The translations under genes and the position numbers were made by a program. The notes beneath the pieces are model-generated. The model searched no databases, was not told the origin of the DNA, and saw only the letters and a program-made list of their open reading frames with translations. Below are positions 14,735-24,852 of a stretch of 26,058 nt of DNA, piece by piece. Every line of letters starts with the position of its first letter. The first letter of the stretch is position 1. Source of the DNA: CAZDYI01 sp964509765 (GTDB lineage: Bacteria > Pseudomonadota > Gammaproteobacteria > Tethybacterales > Tethybacteraceae); assembly GCA_964509765.1 (NCBI GenBank), contig CAZDYI010000014.1, positions 1-26,058 on the forward strand, read 5' to 3'.

Positions 14735-16497
14735 CCGCGGCGTTCAAGCGGCGCTCATTCGACGCCGTGATCGTCGGCGGCGGGGGCTCGGGCCTGCGCG
14801 CCTCGCTCGAGTGCGCGCTGCGCGGCGCCCGCGTGGCGGTGGTCTCGAAGGTCTTCCCGACGCGCTCCCACACGGTGGCGGCGCAGGGCGGGATCACGTC
14901 CGCGCTCGGAAACGTCACGCCCGACCACTGGCACTGGCACATGTACGACACCGTCAAGGGCTCGGACTACATCGGCGACCAGGACGCGATCGAGTACATG
15001 TGCCGCAACGCGGTCGAGGTCGTCTACGAGCTCGAGCACTGGGGCCTGCCGTTCTCGCGGCTGGACGACGGGCGGATCTACCAGCGGCCCTTCGGCGGCC
15101 AGTCGCAGAACTTCGGCGGCCCGCAGGCGACCCGCACCTGCGCCGCGGCCGACAGGACCGGGCACGCGCTCCTGCACACGCTCTACCAGCAGAACCTGCG
15201 CGTCGGGACGCACTTCTTCGACGAGTACTACGCGGTCGACCTCGCCACGGACTCGCAGGGCAGGGTGGCCGGCGTGGTCGCGATCGAGATCGAGACCGGC
15301 GACGTCGTGCTGTTCGAGGCCGCGGCGACGGTGCTCGCCACAGGCGGCGGCGGGCGGATCTACAGGCACACGACCAACGCGTTCTCGAACACCGGCGACG
15401 GGCTCGGGATGGTCATGCGCGCCGGCATGCCGCTGCAGGACATGGAGTTCTGGCAGTTCCACCCGACCGGCGTGGCCGGCGCGGGGGTGCTGATCACCGA
15501 GGGCTCGCGCGGCGAGGGCGGCTACCTCGTCAACTCCGAGGGCGAGCGCTTCATGGAGCGCTACGCGCCCAACGCGAAGGACCTCGCCGGGCGCGACGTG
15601 GTCGCGCGCTCGATGGCGCTCGAGATCCTCGAGGGCCGCGGCTGCGGCGAGCACAAGGACCACGTCCTGCTCAAGCTCGACCACCTCGGCGCGGAGATCA
15701 TCAACCACCGCCTGCCTGCGATCCGGGAGATCGCGATCAAGTTCGGCGGCGTGGACCCGATCAGGGAGCCGATCCCGGTGGTCCCGACCGTGCACTACAT
15801 GATGGGCGGCATACCGACCAACAGGTTCGGCCAGGCGATCAGGACCGGCGACGGCGGGGCGGACGAGGTCGTCCCGCGCCTGTACGCGGTCGGCGAGTGC
15901 GCCTGCGTCTCGGTGCACGGCGCGAACCGCCTCGGCGGCAACTCTCTCGTCGACCTCGTCGTCTTCGGGCGCGCGGTCGGCCGCCACATCATGGACAGCT
16001 TCGGCGAGAACGACCATCCCGAGGACCTCGGCGAGGAGGCCGCGGCCACGGCCCTCGGGAGGATCGCCAAGCTCGAGCGCAAGGAGGGCGAGCGCCCGGA
16101 CCTGGTCCGCGAGGAGATGCGCGACGCGCTGCAGGCCCACTGCGGGGTGTTCCGCACCGAGGAGAACATGCGCGCCGGCTGGGTGAAGTTCGAGCAGATC
16201 GCGTCGCGCCACGAGAACGTCGCGATAACGGACCACAGCAAGGTCTTCAACACCGCGCGCATCGAGGCGCTCGAGCTCGACAACCTGATGGCGATCGCCC
16301 GTGCGACGATCGTCTCGGCGATAAACAGGACCGAGAGCAGGGGCGCGCACGCCCGTGACGACTACCGCGAGCGCGACGACGACAACTGGCTCAAGCACAC
16401 GACCTACCACCGCGAGCAGGACCGGATCGGCTACCGCGAGGTCGCGATGAAGCCGCTGACGGTGGACACCTTCGTTCCCAAGCCCAGGACGTACTAG
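14731..16497 (+). CDS. sdhA: Succinate dehydrogenase flavoprotein subunit
   Basis: Catalytic subunit of complex II, oxidising succinate to fumarate. 588 residues, the normal length. The FAD loop is VIVGGGGSGLRASLE (13-27), and H47 in SHTVAAQGGI is the expected site of covalent FAD attachment by SdhE. The active-site HPTG motif is present, as are the substrate-loop SRGEGGYLVNSEGERFMERY and the second FAD segment GANRLGGNSLVDLVVFGR. The start is a GTG at 14731 overlapping the sdhD stop as GTGA, which matches the family N-terminus. No strong ribosome site precedes it, so coupling is likely. Confidence 0.97.
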   Translation: MTAAFKRRSFDAVIVGGGGSGLRASLECALRGARVAVVSKVFPTRSHTVAAQGGITSALGNVTPDHWHWHMYDTVKGSDYIGDQDAIEYMCRNAVEVVYELEHWGLPFSRLDDGRIYQRPFGGQSQNFGGPQATRTCAAADRTGHALLHTLYQQNLRVGTHFFDEYYAVDLATDSQGRVAGVVAIEIETGDVVLFEAAATVLATGGGGRIYRHTTNAFSNTGDGLGMVMRAGMPLQDMEFWQFHPTGVAGAGVLITEGSRGEGGYLVNSEGERFMERYAPNAKDLAGRDVVARSMALEILEGRGCGEHKDHVLLKLDHLGAEIINHRLPAIREIAIKFGGVDPIREPIPVVPTVHYMMGGIPTNRFGQAIRTGDGGADEVVPRLYAVGECACVSVHGANRLGGNSLVDLVVFGRAVGRHIMDSFGENDHPEDLGEEAAATALGRIAKLERKEGERPDLVREEMRDALQAHCGVFRTEENMRAGWVKFEQIASRHENVAITDHSKVFNTARIEALELDNLMAIARATIVSAINRTESRGAHARDDYRERDDDNWLKHTTYHREQDRIGYREVAMKPLTVDTFVPKPRTY

Positions 16498-16516
16498 AGG
16501 AGGGCAAAGGCAGCCG

Positions 16517-17215
16517 ATGAGATTCTCGATCTACCGCTACAACCCCGAGTCGGGCAAGGGCCACGCCATGCAGGACTACAGCATCGAGGTCCGGCCGCAG
16601 TACAAGTTCCTGCTCGACGCGCTGCTGCAGATCAAGGACGAGGTCGACGGGACCCTGTCGTTGCGGCGCTCGTGCCGCGAGGGCATCTGCGGCTCGGACG
16701 GGATGAACATCAACGGCCGCAACGGCCTTGCGTGCATAACGCCGCTCGAGGGCCTCAAGGAGCCTGTCACGATCCGGCCGCTGCCGGGCCTGCCGGTGAT
16801 CCGCGACCTGGTCGTCGACATGACGCAGTTCTTCAAGCAGTACCGCTCGGTCAGGCCGTACCTGGTCTCGGACGACCCGGTCCCGCTCAAGGAGCGGCGC
16901 CAGTCGCCCGAGGACCGCGAGGAGCTCGACGGCCTCTACGAGTGCATCCTCTGCGCGTGCTGCTCGACCTCGTGCCCGTCGTTCTGGTGGAACCCCGACA
17001 AGTTCGTCGGCCCGGCGGGGCTCCTGCAGGCCTACCGCTTCATCGCCGACACCCGCGACACGAGGACCAACGAGCGCCTGGACAACCTTGACGACGCCTA
17101 CCGCCTGTTCCGCTGCCACACGATCATGAACTGCGTCGACGCCTGCCCCAAGGGGCTGAACCCGACCAAGGCGATAATCAAGATCAAGGAGACGATGCTC
17201 AGCCGCTCGATCTGA
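16517..17215 (+). CDS. sdhB: Succinate dehydrogenase iron-sulfur subunit
   Basis: Carries electrons from SdhA to the quinone site through three clusters. [2Fe-2S] ligands are C53, C58, D61 and C73 (Asp in third place, as in E. coli). [4Fe-4S] uses C143, C146, C149 and C210, and [3Fe-4S] uses C153, C200 and C206. 232 residues, standard length, no membrane helix. The ATG at 16517 is preceded by GAGGAGGGCAAAGG and is 19 bases after sdhA. Confidence 0.97.
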   Translation: MRFSIYRYNPESGKGHAMQDYSIEVRPQYKFLLDALLQIKDEVDGTLSLRRSCREGICGSDGMNINGRNGLACITPLEGLKEPVTIRPLPGLPVIRDLVVDMTQFFKQYRSVRPYLVSDDPVPLKERRQSPEDREELDGLYECILCACCSTSCPSFWWNPDKFVGPAGLLQAYRFIADTRDTRTNERLDNLDDAYRLFRCHTIMNCVDACPKGLNPTKAIIKIKETMLSRSI

Positions 17216-17218
17216 GCC

Positions 17219-17509
17219 TTGTCCGGCGGAGCTGAAGGCGGCGACGCGGCGCGGCGGCGCAGGCTCGCCTGGGGGTGCCGGCGCGGGATGCTCGAGCTGG
17301 ACGCGATCCTCGCCCCGCTGGCGGAACGGGTAGAATCCGTTCCTGCCTCTGAGCTGGATGCGGTGGCGGCGCTTCTGGATAAGGAAGACGGAGAGCTGTA
17401 CGAGATCCTGGTCCTTGGCACAAAAGAGCCCGAGGAGCCGCTGAGGGCGGTTGTCGGGCGCTGCGCCGCGGCTGTGCCTCGGCGCGGAAAGGACGGAAAA
17501 GGAGACTGA
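17219..17509 (+). CDS. sdhE: FAD assembly factor SdhE
   Basis: SdhE helps attach FAD covalently to SdhA. The 96-residue protein has the diagnostic RRRRLAWGCRRGMLELD (12-28) with the RGxxE motif (R22-E26), and the following acidic helical region (LLDKEDGELYEIL). The only usable start before this motif is a TTG at 17219, three bases after sdhB, with a weak ribosome site. Placement between sdhB and gltA is as in many betaproteobacteria. The C-terminal third is less conserved and basic. Confidence 0.88.
   Translation: MSGGAEGGDAARRRRLAWGCRRGMLELDAILAPLAERVESVPASELDAVAALLDKEDGELYEILVLGTKEPEEPLRAVVGRCAAAVPRRGKDGKGD
17331..17336 (+). promoter_or_regulatory. Possible internal -10 for gltA
   Basis: TAGAATCCG lies inside sdhE, 175 bases before the gltA start, and resembles the TAGAAT sites upstream of hisD, lysC and mdh. 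No -35 is visible, and a coding sequence could contain this by chance. Confidence 0.25.
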
Positions 17510-17511
17510 CC

Positions 17512-18819
17512 TTGGCTGCAAAGGGCAACAACGGGCACAAGGACGCCGGCGAGGCGACGCTGCGCCTTCCCGACGGCAGGGAGATTTCCCTGCCGGTCTA
17601 CAAGTCGACTGCGGGCCCGGACGTCATCGACGTCCAGGGCGTGCTCAAGTCGGGGTACTTCACCTACGACCCCGGCTTCATGTCGACGGCGAGCTGCACG
17701 TCGGCGATCACCTACATCGACGGCGGCAAGGGCGAGCTGCTCCACCGCGGCTACCCGATCGAGCAGCTCGCGAAGAAGTGCAGCTTCCTCGACGTGGCCT
17801 GCCTGCTTGTCCACGGCGAGCTGCCGAACAGGACCGAGTCGCGCGAGTTCGGCAAGAAGGTCCAGTACAACACGCTGGTCTCGGAGGGGGTGGCCGAGTT
17901 CATCCGCGGCTTCGACTCGACCGCGCACCCGATGGCGATCCTGATCTGTACGATCGGCGGGCTCGCGGCGTTCTACCACGAGCGCGCGGACGTCCAGGAG
18001 GGCGTTTCGCGCTACGACCACGCGATCCGCCTGGTCGCGAAGGTTCCGACGCTCGCTGCGATGAGCCTCAAGCACAGCATCGGGATGCCGTTCATGTACC
18101 CGCAGAACCGGCTTAGCTTCGTCGAGAACATCCTCTACATGATGTTCGCGAACCCCTGCGAGGAGTACAAGGTCGACCGCAAGGTGGCCAACGCCCTCGA
18201 GACGATCCTGATCCTGCACGCGGACCACGAGCAGAACGCGTCGACCTCGACGGTGCGCCTTGCGGGGTCGACCAACGCCAACCCGTATGCCTGCGTGTCC
18301 GCGGGCGTCTCGTCGCTGTGGGGGCCGGCGCACGGCGGCGCGAACGAGGCGGTCCTCAAGATGCTCGACGAGATCGGCACGGTCGACAGGATCCCCGGGT
18401 ACCTCAAGGACATCCGTGACAAGAAGACGAACAAGCGGCTGATGGGCTTCGGCCACCGCGTCTACAAGAACTACGACCCGCGCGCGAAGGTCATGCGCAA
18501 GATCTGCCACGACCTGCTCAAGCACCTCGACCGCTTCGACGAGGGCGCCCTGAAGGTCGCGATGGAGCTGGAGAGGATAGCGCTTTCCGACGACTACTAC
18601 GTCAAGCGCAACCTCTACCCGAACATCGACTTCTACTCCGGCCTGGTCCTGCGCGCGATCGGGATCCCGGACCCGCTGTTCACCGCGATCTTCGCAATCG
18701 CGCGCACCGCGGGCTGGATGAGCCACTGGCTCGAGCTCCACGACGACCCCGAGTTCCGCATCGGCCGCCCGCGCCAACTGTACGTGGGCCCGAAGCGCCG
18801 GAGCATGCCCAGGAAATGA
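17512..18819 (+). CDS. gltA: Citrate synthase (type II, bacterial)
   Basis: Condenses oxaloacetate and acetyl-CoA to citrate. The 435-residue length and N-terminal beta domain fit the hexameric, NADH-sensitive bacterial type. Catalytic residues are H274 (GPAHGGAN), H315 (GFGHRVYKNYDPRA) and D373 (NIDFYSG), and HADHEQNASTSTVR (236-249) is present. The start is a TTG at 17512 with GGAG about eight bases upstream, two bases after the sdhE stop; no ATG or GTG lies nearby. The end overlaps sucA as ATGA. Confidence 0.96.
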   Translation: MAAKGNNGHKDAGEATLRLPDGREISLPVYKSTAGPDVIDVQGVLKSGYFTYDPGFMSTASCTSAITYIDGGKGELLHRGYPIEQLAKKCSFLDVACLLVHGELPNRTESREFGKKVQYNTLVSEGVAEFIRGFDSTAHPMAILICTIGGLAAFYHERADVQEGVSRYDHAIRLVAKVPTLAAMSLKHSIGMPFMYPQNRLSFVENILYMMFANPCEEYKVDRKVANALETILILHADHEQNASTSTVRLAGSTNANPYACVSAGVSSLWGPAHGGANEAVLKMLDEIGTVDRIPGYLKDIRDKKTNKRLMGFGHRVYKNYDPRAKVMRKICHDLLKHLDRFDEGALKVAMELERIALSDDYYVKRNLYPNIDFYSGLVLRAIGIPDPLFTAIFAIARTAGWMSHWLELHDDPEFRIGRPRQLYVGPKRRSMPRK

Positions 18820-21599
18820 GCGCCTTTTCAGACAAGCGCGGCTCGAGCATGCTGTATGCCTCGAACGCGGGCTACATCGAGGGCCTTCAGGACGCCTACG
18901 AGCGCGACCCGGCGGGAGTCGGCGACGGCTGGCGGGACTTCTTCTCGAACGGGATGGACGGCCTGCGCGGGCCGCTTTCCGTCGCGCGGCCGGCCTCGGC
19001 GGCCGGCGCCGCGCAGGTCGACGAGGGCTTCGCCTTCGCGCAGCTTGCGGTCTCGCGCCTGATCGCATCGTACCGCCAGCTCGGCAACCGAGTCGCGGCG
19101 ATCGACCCGCTGTCGATCGACGAGCGCCCGCGGCACCCCTCGCTTGAGATGGCCTCGTACGGCCTCGGCGAGGCCGACCTCGACAGGAGCTTCATGACCG
19201 ACATCCCGGGGATGCCGCATGCAACCCTGCGCGAGACGGTCGCGTTCCTGACCAAGGTCTACTGCGGGCCGTTCTCGGCCGAGTTCATGCACATCACGGA
19301 CCCCGAGAGGCGCGAGTGGTTCATCGAGCGGGTCGAGGGCAGCGGCGCGGACCCCGGCTGCGGGACCGAGGAGAAGAGGCACCTGCTCGAGCGCCTGGTC
19401 GCGGCGGACGCGCTCGAGAACCACCTCAACACGAGGTTCACCGGCCAGAAGCGCTTCTCGCTCGAGGGCGGAGACGCGCTGATCCCGATGCTCGACGCGC
19501 TCACCCGGGAGGCCGCGAGGCTCGGCTTCAAGGAGACCTGCATCGGCATGGCCCACCGCGGCCGGCTCAACGTCCTGATCAACGTCTTCGGCAAGAGCCC
19601 GTCGGTATTGTTCGAGGAGTTCGAGGGCAAGCACAGCGACGACCACTACGGCTCGGGCGACGTCAAGTACCACATGGGCTTCTCGTCGACTCTCAACCTC
19701 GACGGCAACGTCATGCACCTTGCGCTGATGTTCAACCCGTCGCACCTCGAGATAGTCAACCCGGTGGTCGAGGGCTCGGTGTGGGCGCGCCAGGCTCGCC
19801 GCGGTGACGCGGAAGGGCTGCAGGTGCTGCCGGTGCTCATCCACGGCGACGCTGCGCTTTCGGGGCAGGGCATCGACATGGAGGTGCTCAACATGTCGCA
19901 GACCCGCGGTTACGGAACCGGCGGGACGGTCCACGTCACGGTCAACAACCAGGTCGGGTTCACTACCTCGCACATCGCAGACGCGCGCTCGACTTACTGG
20001 TGCACCGACCTCGCGAAGATGGCCGAGGCGCCCGTGCTCCACGTCAACGGCAACGACCCCGAGGCCTGCAGGATGGCGACCCTGCTCGCGTTCGAGTACC
20101 GCAACCGCTTCCACGCCGACGCCTTCGTCGACCTCGTCTGCTACCGGCGCCACGGCCACAACGAGCAGGACGAGCCGAAGGTCACGCAGCCGTACATGTA
20201 CAGCAGGGTGGGCAAGCTGAGCAACCCGGCCTCTCACTACGCGGAGCGCCTCGTCGGAGAGGGCGTCATCGACGGCGGCGAGGAGAAGCGCATGCGCGCG
20301 GCCTACGTCGACGCGATCAAGGAGGGCAAGCCTGCCAACCCGCTCGCCGAGCAGGCGAACTCGAGCGAGTTCGTCGACTGGTCGAAGTACCTGCCGACGA
20401 AGAACAACTGGGACGACCCGCACGACACATCGATCCCGTCGAAGACATTCAAGCGGCTCGGCGAGGTGCTGTCGACGGTCCCCGGGGGCTTCACCCCGCA
20501 TCCGCGGGTAAAGAAGATCATCGAGTCGCGGGCGGCGATGGCCGCCGGCAAGGCGGACCTCGACTGGGGGATGGCCGAGAACCTCGCGTACGCCTCGCTG
20601 ATCGACGAGGGCTTCGGCGTGCGGCTGTCCGGCCAGGACGTCGGCCGCGGGACGTTCTTCCACCGCCACGCGGTGTGGCACGACCAGGCGCGCGACCGTC
20701 GCGAGGGCTACTCGCACTGCCCGCTCGAGCACGTGAGGGAGGGCCAGCCGCCCGCGAGGGTGGTCGACTCGCTGCTGTCGGAGTCCGGCGTGCTCGGCTT
20801 CGAGTACGGCGTCTCGCTGACGAGCCCCGACCTGCTCGTCGTCTGGGAGGCGCAGTTCGGCGACTTCGCGAACAACGCCCAGGTCGTCATCGACCAGTTC
20901 ATCTCCTCGGGCGAGTTCAAGTGGGGGCGCCTGAGCGGGCTCGTGATGCTCCTGCCGCACGGCTACGAGGGGCAGGGTCCCGAGCACTCGTCCGCGCGCC
21001 TCGAGCGCTACATGCAGCTGTGCGCCGAGTACAACATGGCCGTATGCGTGCCGTCGACCGCCGCGCAGATCTTCCACCTGCTTCGGCGCCAGATGGTCAA
21101 CCCGCTGCGCCGCCCGCTGATCGTGATGTCGCCCAAGAGCATGCTGCGCCAGAAGGAGGTCGCCTCGCCGAAGTCCGAGTTCACCAAGGGCTCCTTCCGG
21201 CCGCTGATCCCGGAGACCGACGATGACGTCAACCCGAAGAAGGTGCGCCAGCTCTGCGTGACCAGCGGCAAGCTCTACTACGAGCTCCGCGCCGCGCGCC
21301 GCGAGCGCAAGATCAAGGACGTCGCGATCGTCCGCCTCGAGCAGATCTACCCGTTCCCGCACGCCCTGTTCGAGGAGCAGGTCAAGCTGTACTCCGCGGC
21401 AAAAAGGGTGAGGTGGTGCCAGGAGGAGCCCGGCAACCAGGGAGCCTGGCACAGGATTCAGCACTACCTGCGCCGGCACATGCGCGACGGCCAGGAGCTG
21501 CGCTACTCGCTGCGCAGGTCGTCCGCCTCGACGGCCACGGGCCACGGCTCCTCGCACAAGGCCCAGCAGCAGGAGGTGATCGATGCGGCGCTTGAGTGA
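18816..21599 (+). CDS. sucA: 2-oxoglutarate dehydrogenase E1 component
   Basis: Thiamine-diphosphate enzyme that decarboxylates 2-oxoglutarate and passes the succinyl group to the E2 lipoyl arm. The 927-residue protein begins with the short E2-binding segment (SNAGYIEGLQDAYERDP). It then shows GMAHRGRLNVL (catalytic-type His near 247), the SGDVKYHMG loop, the TDP/Mg segment NGNDPEA (about 411-417) and CYRRHGHNEQDEP. The C-terminal transketolase-like half has GQDVGRGTFFHRHAVWHDQ and PHGYEGQGPEHSSAR. The ATG overlaps the gltA stop by four bases. Length and motif order are normal. Confidence 0.97.
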   Translation: MSAFSDKRGSSMLYASNAGYIEGLQDAYERDPAGVGDGWRDFFSNGMDGLRGPLSVARPASAAGAAQVDEGFAFAQLAVSRLIASYRQLGNRVAAIDPLSIDERPRHPSLEMASYGLGEADLDRSFMTDIPGMPHATLRETVAFLTKVYCGPFSAEFMHITDPERREWFIERVEGSGADPGCGTEEKRHLLERLVAADALENHLNTRFTGQKRFSLEGGDALIPMLDALTREAARLGFKETCIGMAHRGRLNVLINVFGKSPSVLFEEFEGKHSDDHYGSGDVKYHMGFSSTLNLDGNVMHLALMFNPSHLEIVNPVVEGSVWARQARRGDAEGLQVLPVLIHGDAALSGQGIDMEVLNMSQTRGYGTGGTVHVTVNNQVGFTTSHIADARSTYWCTDLAKMAEAPVLHVNGNDPEACRMATLLAFEYRNRFHADAFVDLVCYRRHGHNEQDEPKVTQPYMYSRVGKLSNPASHYAERLVGEGVIDGGEEKRMRAAYVDAIKEGKPANPLAEQANSSEFVDWSKYLPTKNNWDDPHDTSIPSKTFKRLGEVLSTVPGGFTPHPRVKKIIESRAAMAAGKADLDWGMAENLAYASLIDEGFGVRLSGQDVGRGTFFHRHAVWHDQARDRREGYSHCPLEHVREGQPPARVVDSLLSESGVLGFEYGVSLTSPDLLVVWEAQFGDFANNAQVVIDQFISSGEFKWGRLSGLVMLLPHGYEGQGPEHSSARLERYMQLCAEYNMAVCVPSTAAQIFHLLRRQMVNPLRRPLIVMSPKSMLRQKEVASPKSEFTKGSFRPLIPETDDDVNPKKVRQLCVTSGKLYYELRAARRERKIKDVAIVRLEQIYPFPHALFEEQVKLYSAAKRVRWCQEEPGNQGAWHRIQHYLRRHMRDGQELRYSLRRSSASTATGHGSSHKAQQQEVIDAALE

Positions 21600-21623
21600 G
21601 GCCGGCCGCGGGGAGACAGCGAC

Positions 21624-22847
<1,224 letters not shown>

Positions 22848-22887
22848 CAGCCGCGGCCGAGGGGTCAGCGCGCAGGCGGGCTGAGCG

Positions 22888-23757
22888 ATGAGGATATCGG
22901 GTGAGACCTCGCCCTTCGAGGTGCTGGGCGTCGCCGAGACCGCCAGCGACGAGGAGGTTCGCGCGGCCTACCGCAAGAAGGCGGTTCAGTACCATCCGGA
23001 CCGCAACACCTCTGAGGCGGCCGAGGAGCAGTTCAAGCGGATCCAGACGGCCTACTCGCTGATCAAGGACGAGGCGAGCCGCCGCCGGGTGCTGCGGATC
23101 CTCCACATGCGCCGCGCCGCGGCGGCGCTGGGCTCGATGGGCCCAGGCGGCGGGGGCGGCGTGCAGCCCGGCCACAGGGCGCTCGACCCGAACATAGCGT
23201 CGACGGACGACATCGGCGAGTTCGAGCGGACGCACTTCGTCCCGGAGAAGGTCTTCATCGCCGAGGTCTGGGCGTCGTTCATGCGGTCGATGCGCCTCGA
23301 GCGCTTCCCGTTCAAGATGCTCGGCTTCGTCCCGTTCATGCTGCTGCTCAACTGGCTGCACCAGGAGGGCATGCAGCTGCAGCCGCTGACTGCGCTCAAG
23401 GCGGTCGGCCAGGCGTGCGTCGGCGCGCTGCTGACCGACATGCTCCTGCAGGCCGCGTCGCGGACGACGCGCCACCAGCTGCGGTCGGCAACGAACAAGT
23501 TCGTCGGGTGGGCGGTCGTCGTGGCCCTGCTGATGCTGTTCGTCACGGTGGAGAAGCGGGTCGTTGCTTTCCTCGTCTACATCGGCCTCAACGAGTACAT
23601 CATCCGCGGCCTTGCGGTCGTGCTGTTCACCCTGTCGGCCTACTTCTGGTTCGTGTTCTGCTTCTTGTTCCAGAGGCACCATCCGACCTGGGAGACCGCT
23701 TTCGTCTGGATCGGCGTGATGGGCGGGTCGTACTTCTACTTCTTCGTGATCCTGTGA
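22888..23757 (+). CDS. J-domain protein with multi-spanning membrane region
   Basis: Residues 8-68 form a J domain with the HPD motif at 36-38 (QYHPDRN), which stimulates the ATPase of an Hsp70 such as DnaK. There is no Gly/Phe-rich region or Cys zinc domain as in true DnaJ. A glycine-rich linker (84-92) leads to a hydrophobic C-terminal part with about four or five membrane helices (roughly 142-157, 172-188, 205-235, 240-261, 270-288). The J domain at the cytoplasmic N-terminus would recruit Hsp70 to the inner membrane. I do not recognise the membrane domain. It occupies the place where lpd often follows sucB, 40 bases downstream of it. Confidence 0.8.
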   Translation: MRISGETSPFEVLGVAETASDEEVRAAYRKKAVQYHPDRNTSEAAEEQFKRIQTAYSLIKDEASRRRVLRILHMRRAAAALGSMGPGGGGGVQPGHRALDPNIASTDDIGEFERTHFVPEKVFIAEVWASFMRSMRLERFPFKMLGFVPFMLLLNWLHQEGMQLQPLTALKAVGQACVGALLTDMLLQAASRTTRHQLRSATNKFVGWAVVVALLMLFVTVEKRVVAFLVYIGLNEYIIRGLAVVLFTLSAYFWFVFCFLFQRHHPTWETAFVWIGVMGGSYFYFFVIL

Positions 23758-23784
23758 CGGTCCGCGCGTAGCCCGTTTTGGTTG

Positions 23785-23790
23785 TAAGAT
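23785..23790 (+). promoter_or_regulatory. Possible -10 for the Fur-family gene
   Basis: TAAGAT ends seven bases before the ATG at 23798, with AGGA in between. If used, the transcript would have almost no leader. No -35 is apparent in the GC-rich upstream sequence. Confidence 0.3.
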
Positions 23791-23797
23791 AGGACTC

Positions 23798-24238
23798 ATG
23801 GACAAGGCCCTGGCCGAGCGGACGAGGGACGCCCTGCGCAACCGGGGACTCAGGGCGACTCGGAACAGGCTCGCGGTCGCCGGAATCGTCGCCGGGTCCA
23901 AGGGTCCGCTGGGCGTGAAGGACATTTTCGAGAGGCTGGTCAGGAAGGACTCCAGGGTCGGCCTGGCGACCGTCTACCGGGTGATCTCGGCGCTCGAGGA
24001 GGCGGGCGTGATCGCGCGCGCGCCGAGCATCGGCGGGACGGCCAAGAGCTACCAGGCCGCGGCAGCGGCCGCGGGCCTCGGCCAGGTGGTTTGCTCGCGC
24101 TGCGGGAAGGTCGAGGAGATCGCGGGCTTTCCGGGGCTCGACGAGCTGCGCAGGAGCGTCGTGCGCCAGAGCAACTTCGCGACGAGCGACCAGTCCCTCT
24201 ACATAATCGCAGACTGCAGAAACGAGGAATGCGACTGA
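23798..24238 (+). CDS. Fur-family transcriptional regulator lacking histidine metal ligands
   Basis: The 146-residue protein has the Fur winged helix (about 8-85: LRATRNRLAVAGIV, the recognition segment VGLATVYRVISALEEAGVI) and a short dimerisation domain. The two structural CxxC-type zinc pairs are kept in form: C99-x2-C102 and C140-x4-C145. The sensing site is not. The usual HHDH cluster before the first cysteine pair is replaced by an Ala/Gly stretch ending GLGQ, the later DHxLY histidine is Gln132, and the whole protein contains no histidine. It is unlikely to sense Fe or Zn like Fur or Zur. It overlaps lolA by ten bases, which is an unusual partner for Fur. It could be a constitutive repressor or respond to another signal. 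Confidence 0.85.
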   Translation: MDKALAERTRDALRNRGLRATRNRLAVAGIVAGSKGPLGVKDIFERLVRKDSRVGLATVYRVISALEEAGVIARAPSIGGTAKSYQAAAAAAGLGQVVCSRCGKVEEIAGFPGLDELRRSVVRQSNFATSDQSLYIIADCRNEECD

Positions 24239-24852
24239 GGCCTGCCGCCGCGGCCGCGGCCTGCCTGCTTTTCGCCGCGCAAGCGCCGGGCTCCGGCCTG
24301 ACCGACGAGCTCAAGGGCAGGCTGGACGCCCTCGGCAGCGGCACGATGGCGTTCACCCAGACGGTGGTCGACCCGGAAGGGAAGGTCACCGACTCGTCCG
24401 GGACGCTCGCCTACGCGAGGCCGTCTAGGTTTTCGCTCGAGTACGAGACCCCCGACCCGGTCCTGCTGGTCTCCGACGGGAGCACGCTGTGGGTGCACGA
24501 CGTCGCGCTCAACCAGGTGGTGGTCTCGCGGCTTTCGGGATCTGCGATGGGGCAGGGCTTCCTGTCGGTGCTGTCGGCGACCGACCCCGCCTCGGAGTTC
24601 GAGCTCGCGAGCCGCGCGGAGGACGGCGCCGACTGGCTCGTCCTCACTCCGCGCGACGAGGAGTCGGTCGGCTTCGAGACGTGCGAGATCGGCTTCGACG
24701 GCGAGGGCCGGATCGTTGCGGTCAGGCTCACCGACCTGGTCGGAAACAAGGTGGACGCCCGCTTCCGCGACTCCGGCGGGCCGCCCCCGTCCGCGGCGAC
24801 GTTCAGCTTCGAGCCGCCTGACGGGGCGGAGGTCATCGGACCTGGCGGCTGA
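24229..24852 (+). CDS. lolA: Outer-membrane lipoprotein carrier protein LolA
   Basis: Periplasmic chaperone that takes lipoproteins from LolCDE to LolB or the outer membrane. An ATG at 24229 opens a 207-residue protein with a signal peptide (MRLRP, an Ala-rich core, cleavage likely after about residue 23). It then has the LolA pattern: MAFTQTVVDPEGKVTDSSGTLAYARPSRFSLEYETPDPVLLVSDGSTLWVHD, followed by L-N-Q and a late IGFDGEGRIVAVRLTD strand. The homologous frame continues upstream but without signal features, so this start is preferred. It overlaps the Fur-family gene by ten bases and rarA by eleven. The lolA-rarA pair is well known in gammaproteobacteria. Confidence 0.9.
   Translation: MRLRPAAAAAACLLFAAQAPGSGLTDELKGRLDALGSGTMAFTQTVVDPEGKVTDSSGTLAYARPSRFSLEYETPDPVLLVSDGSTLWVHDVALNQVVVSRLSGSAMGQGFLSVLSATDPASEFELASRAEDGADWLVLTPRDEESVGFETCEIGFDGEGRIVAVRLTDLVGNKVDARFRDSGGPPPSAATFSFEPPDGAEVIGPGG

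Noticed and set aside
14755..16410. Antisense open frame of 551 codons opposite sdhA
   Set aside because: Same cause: high GC content removes stops from the frame opposite a strongly biased gene. No domain, no ribosome site.
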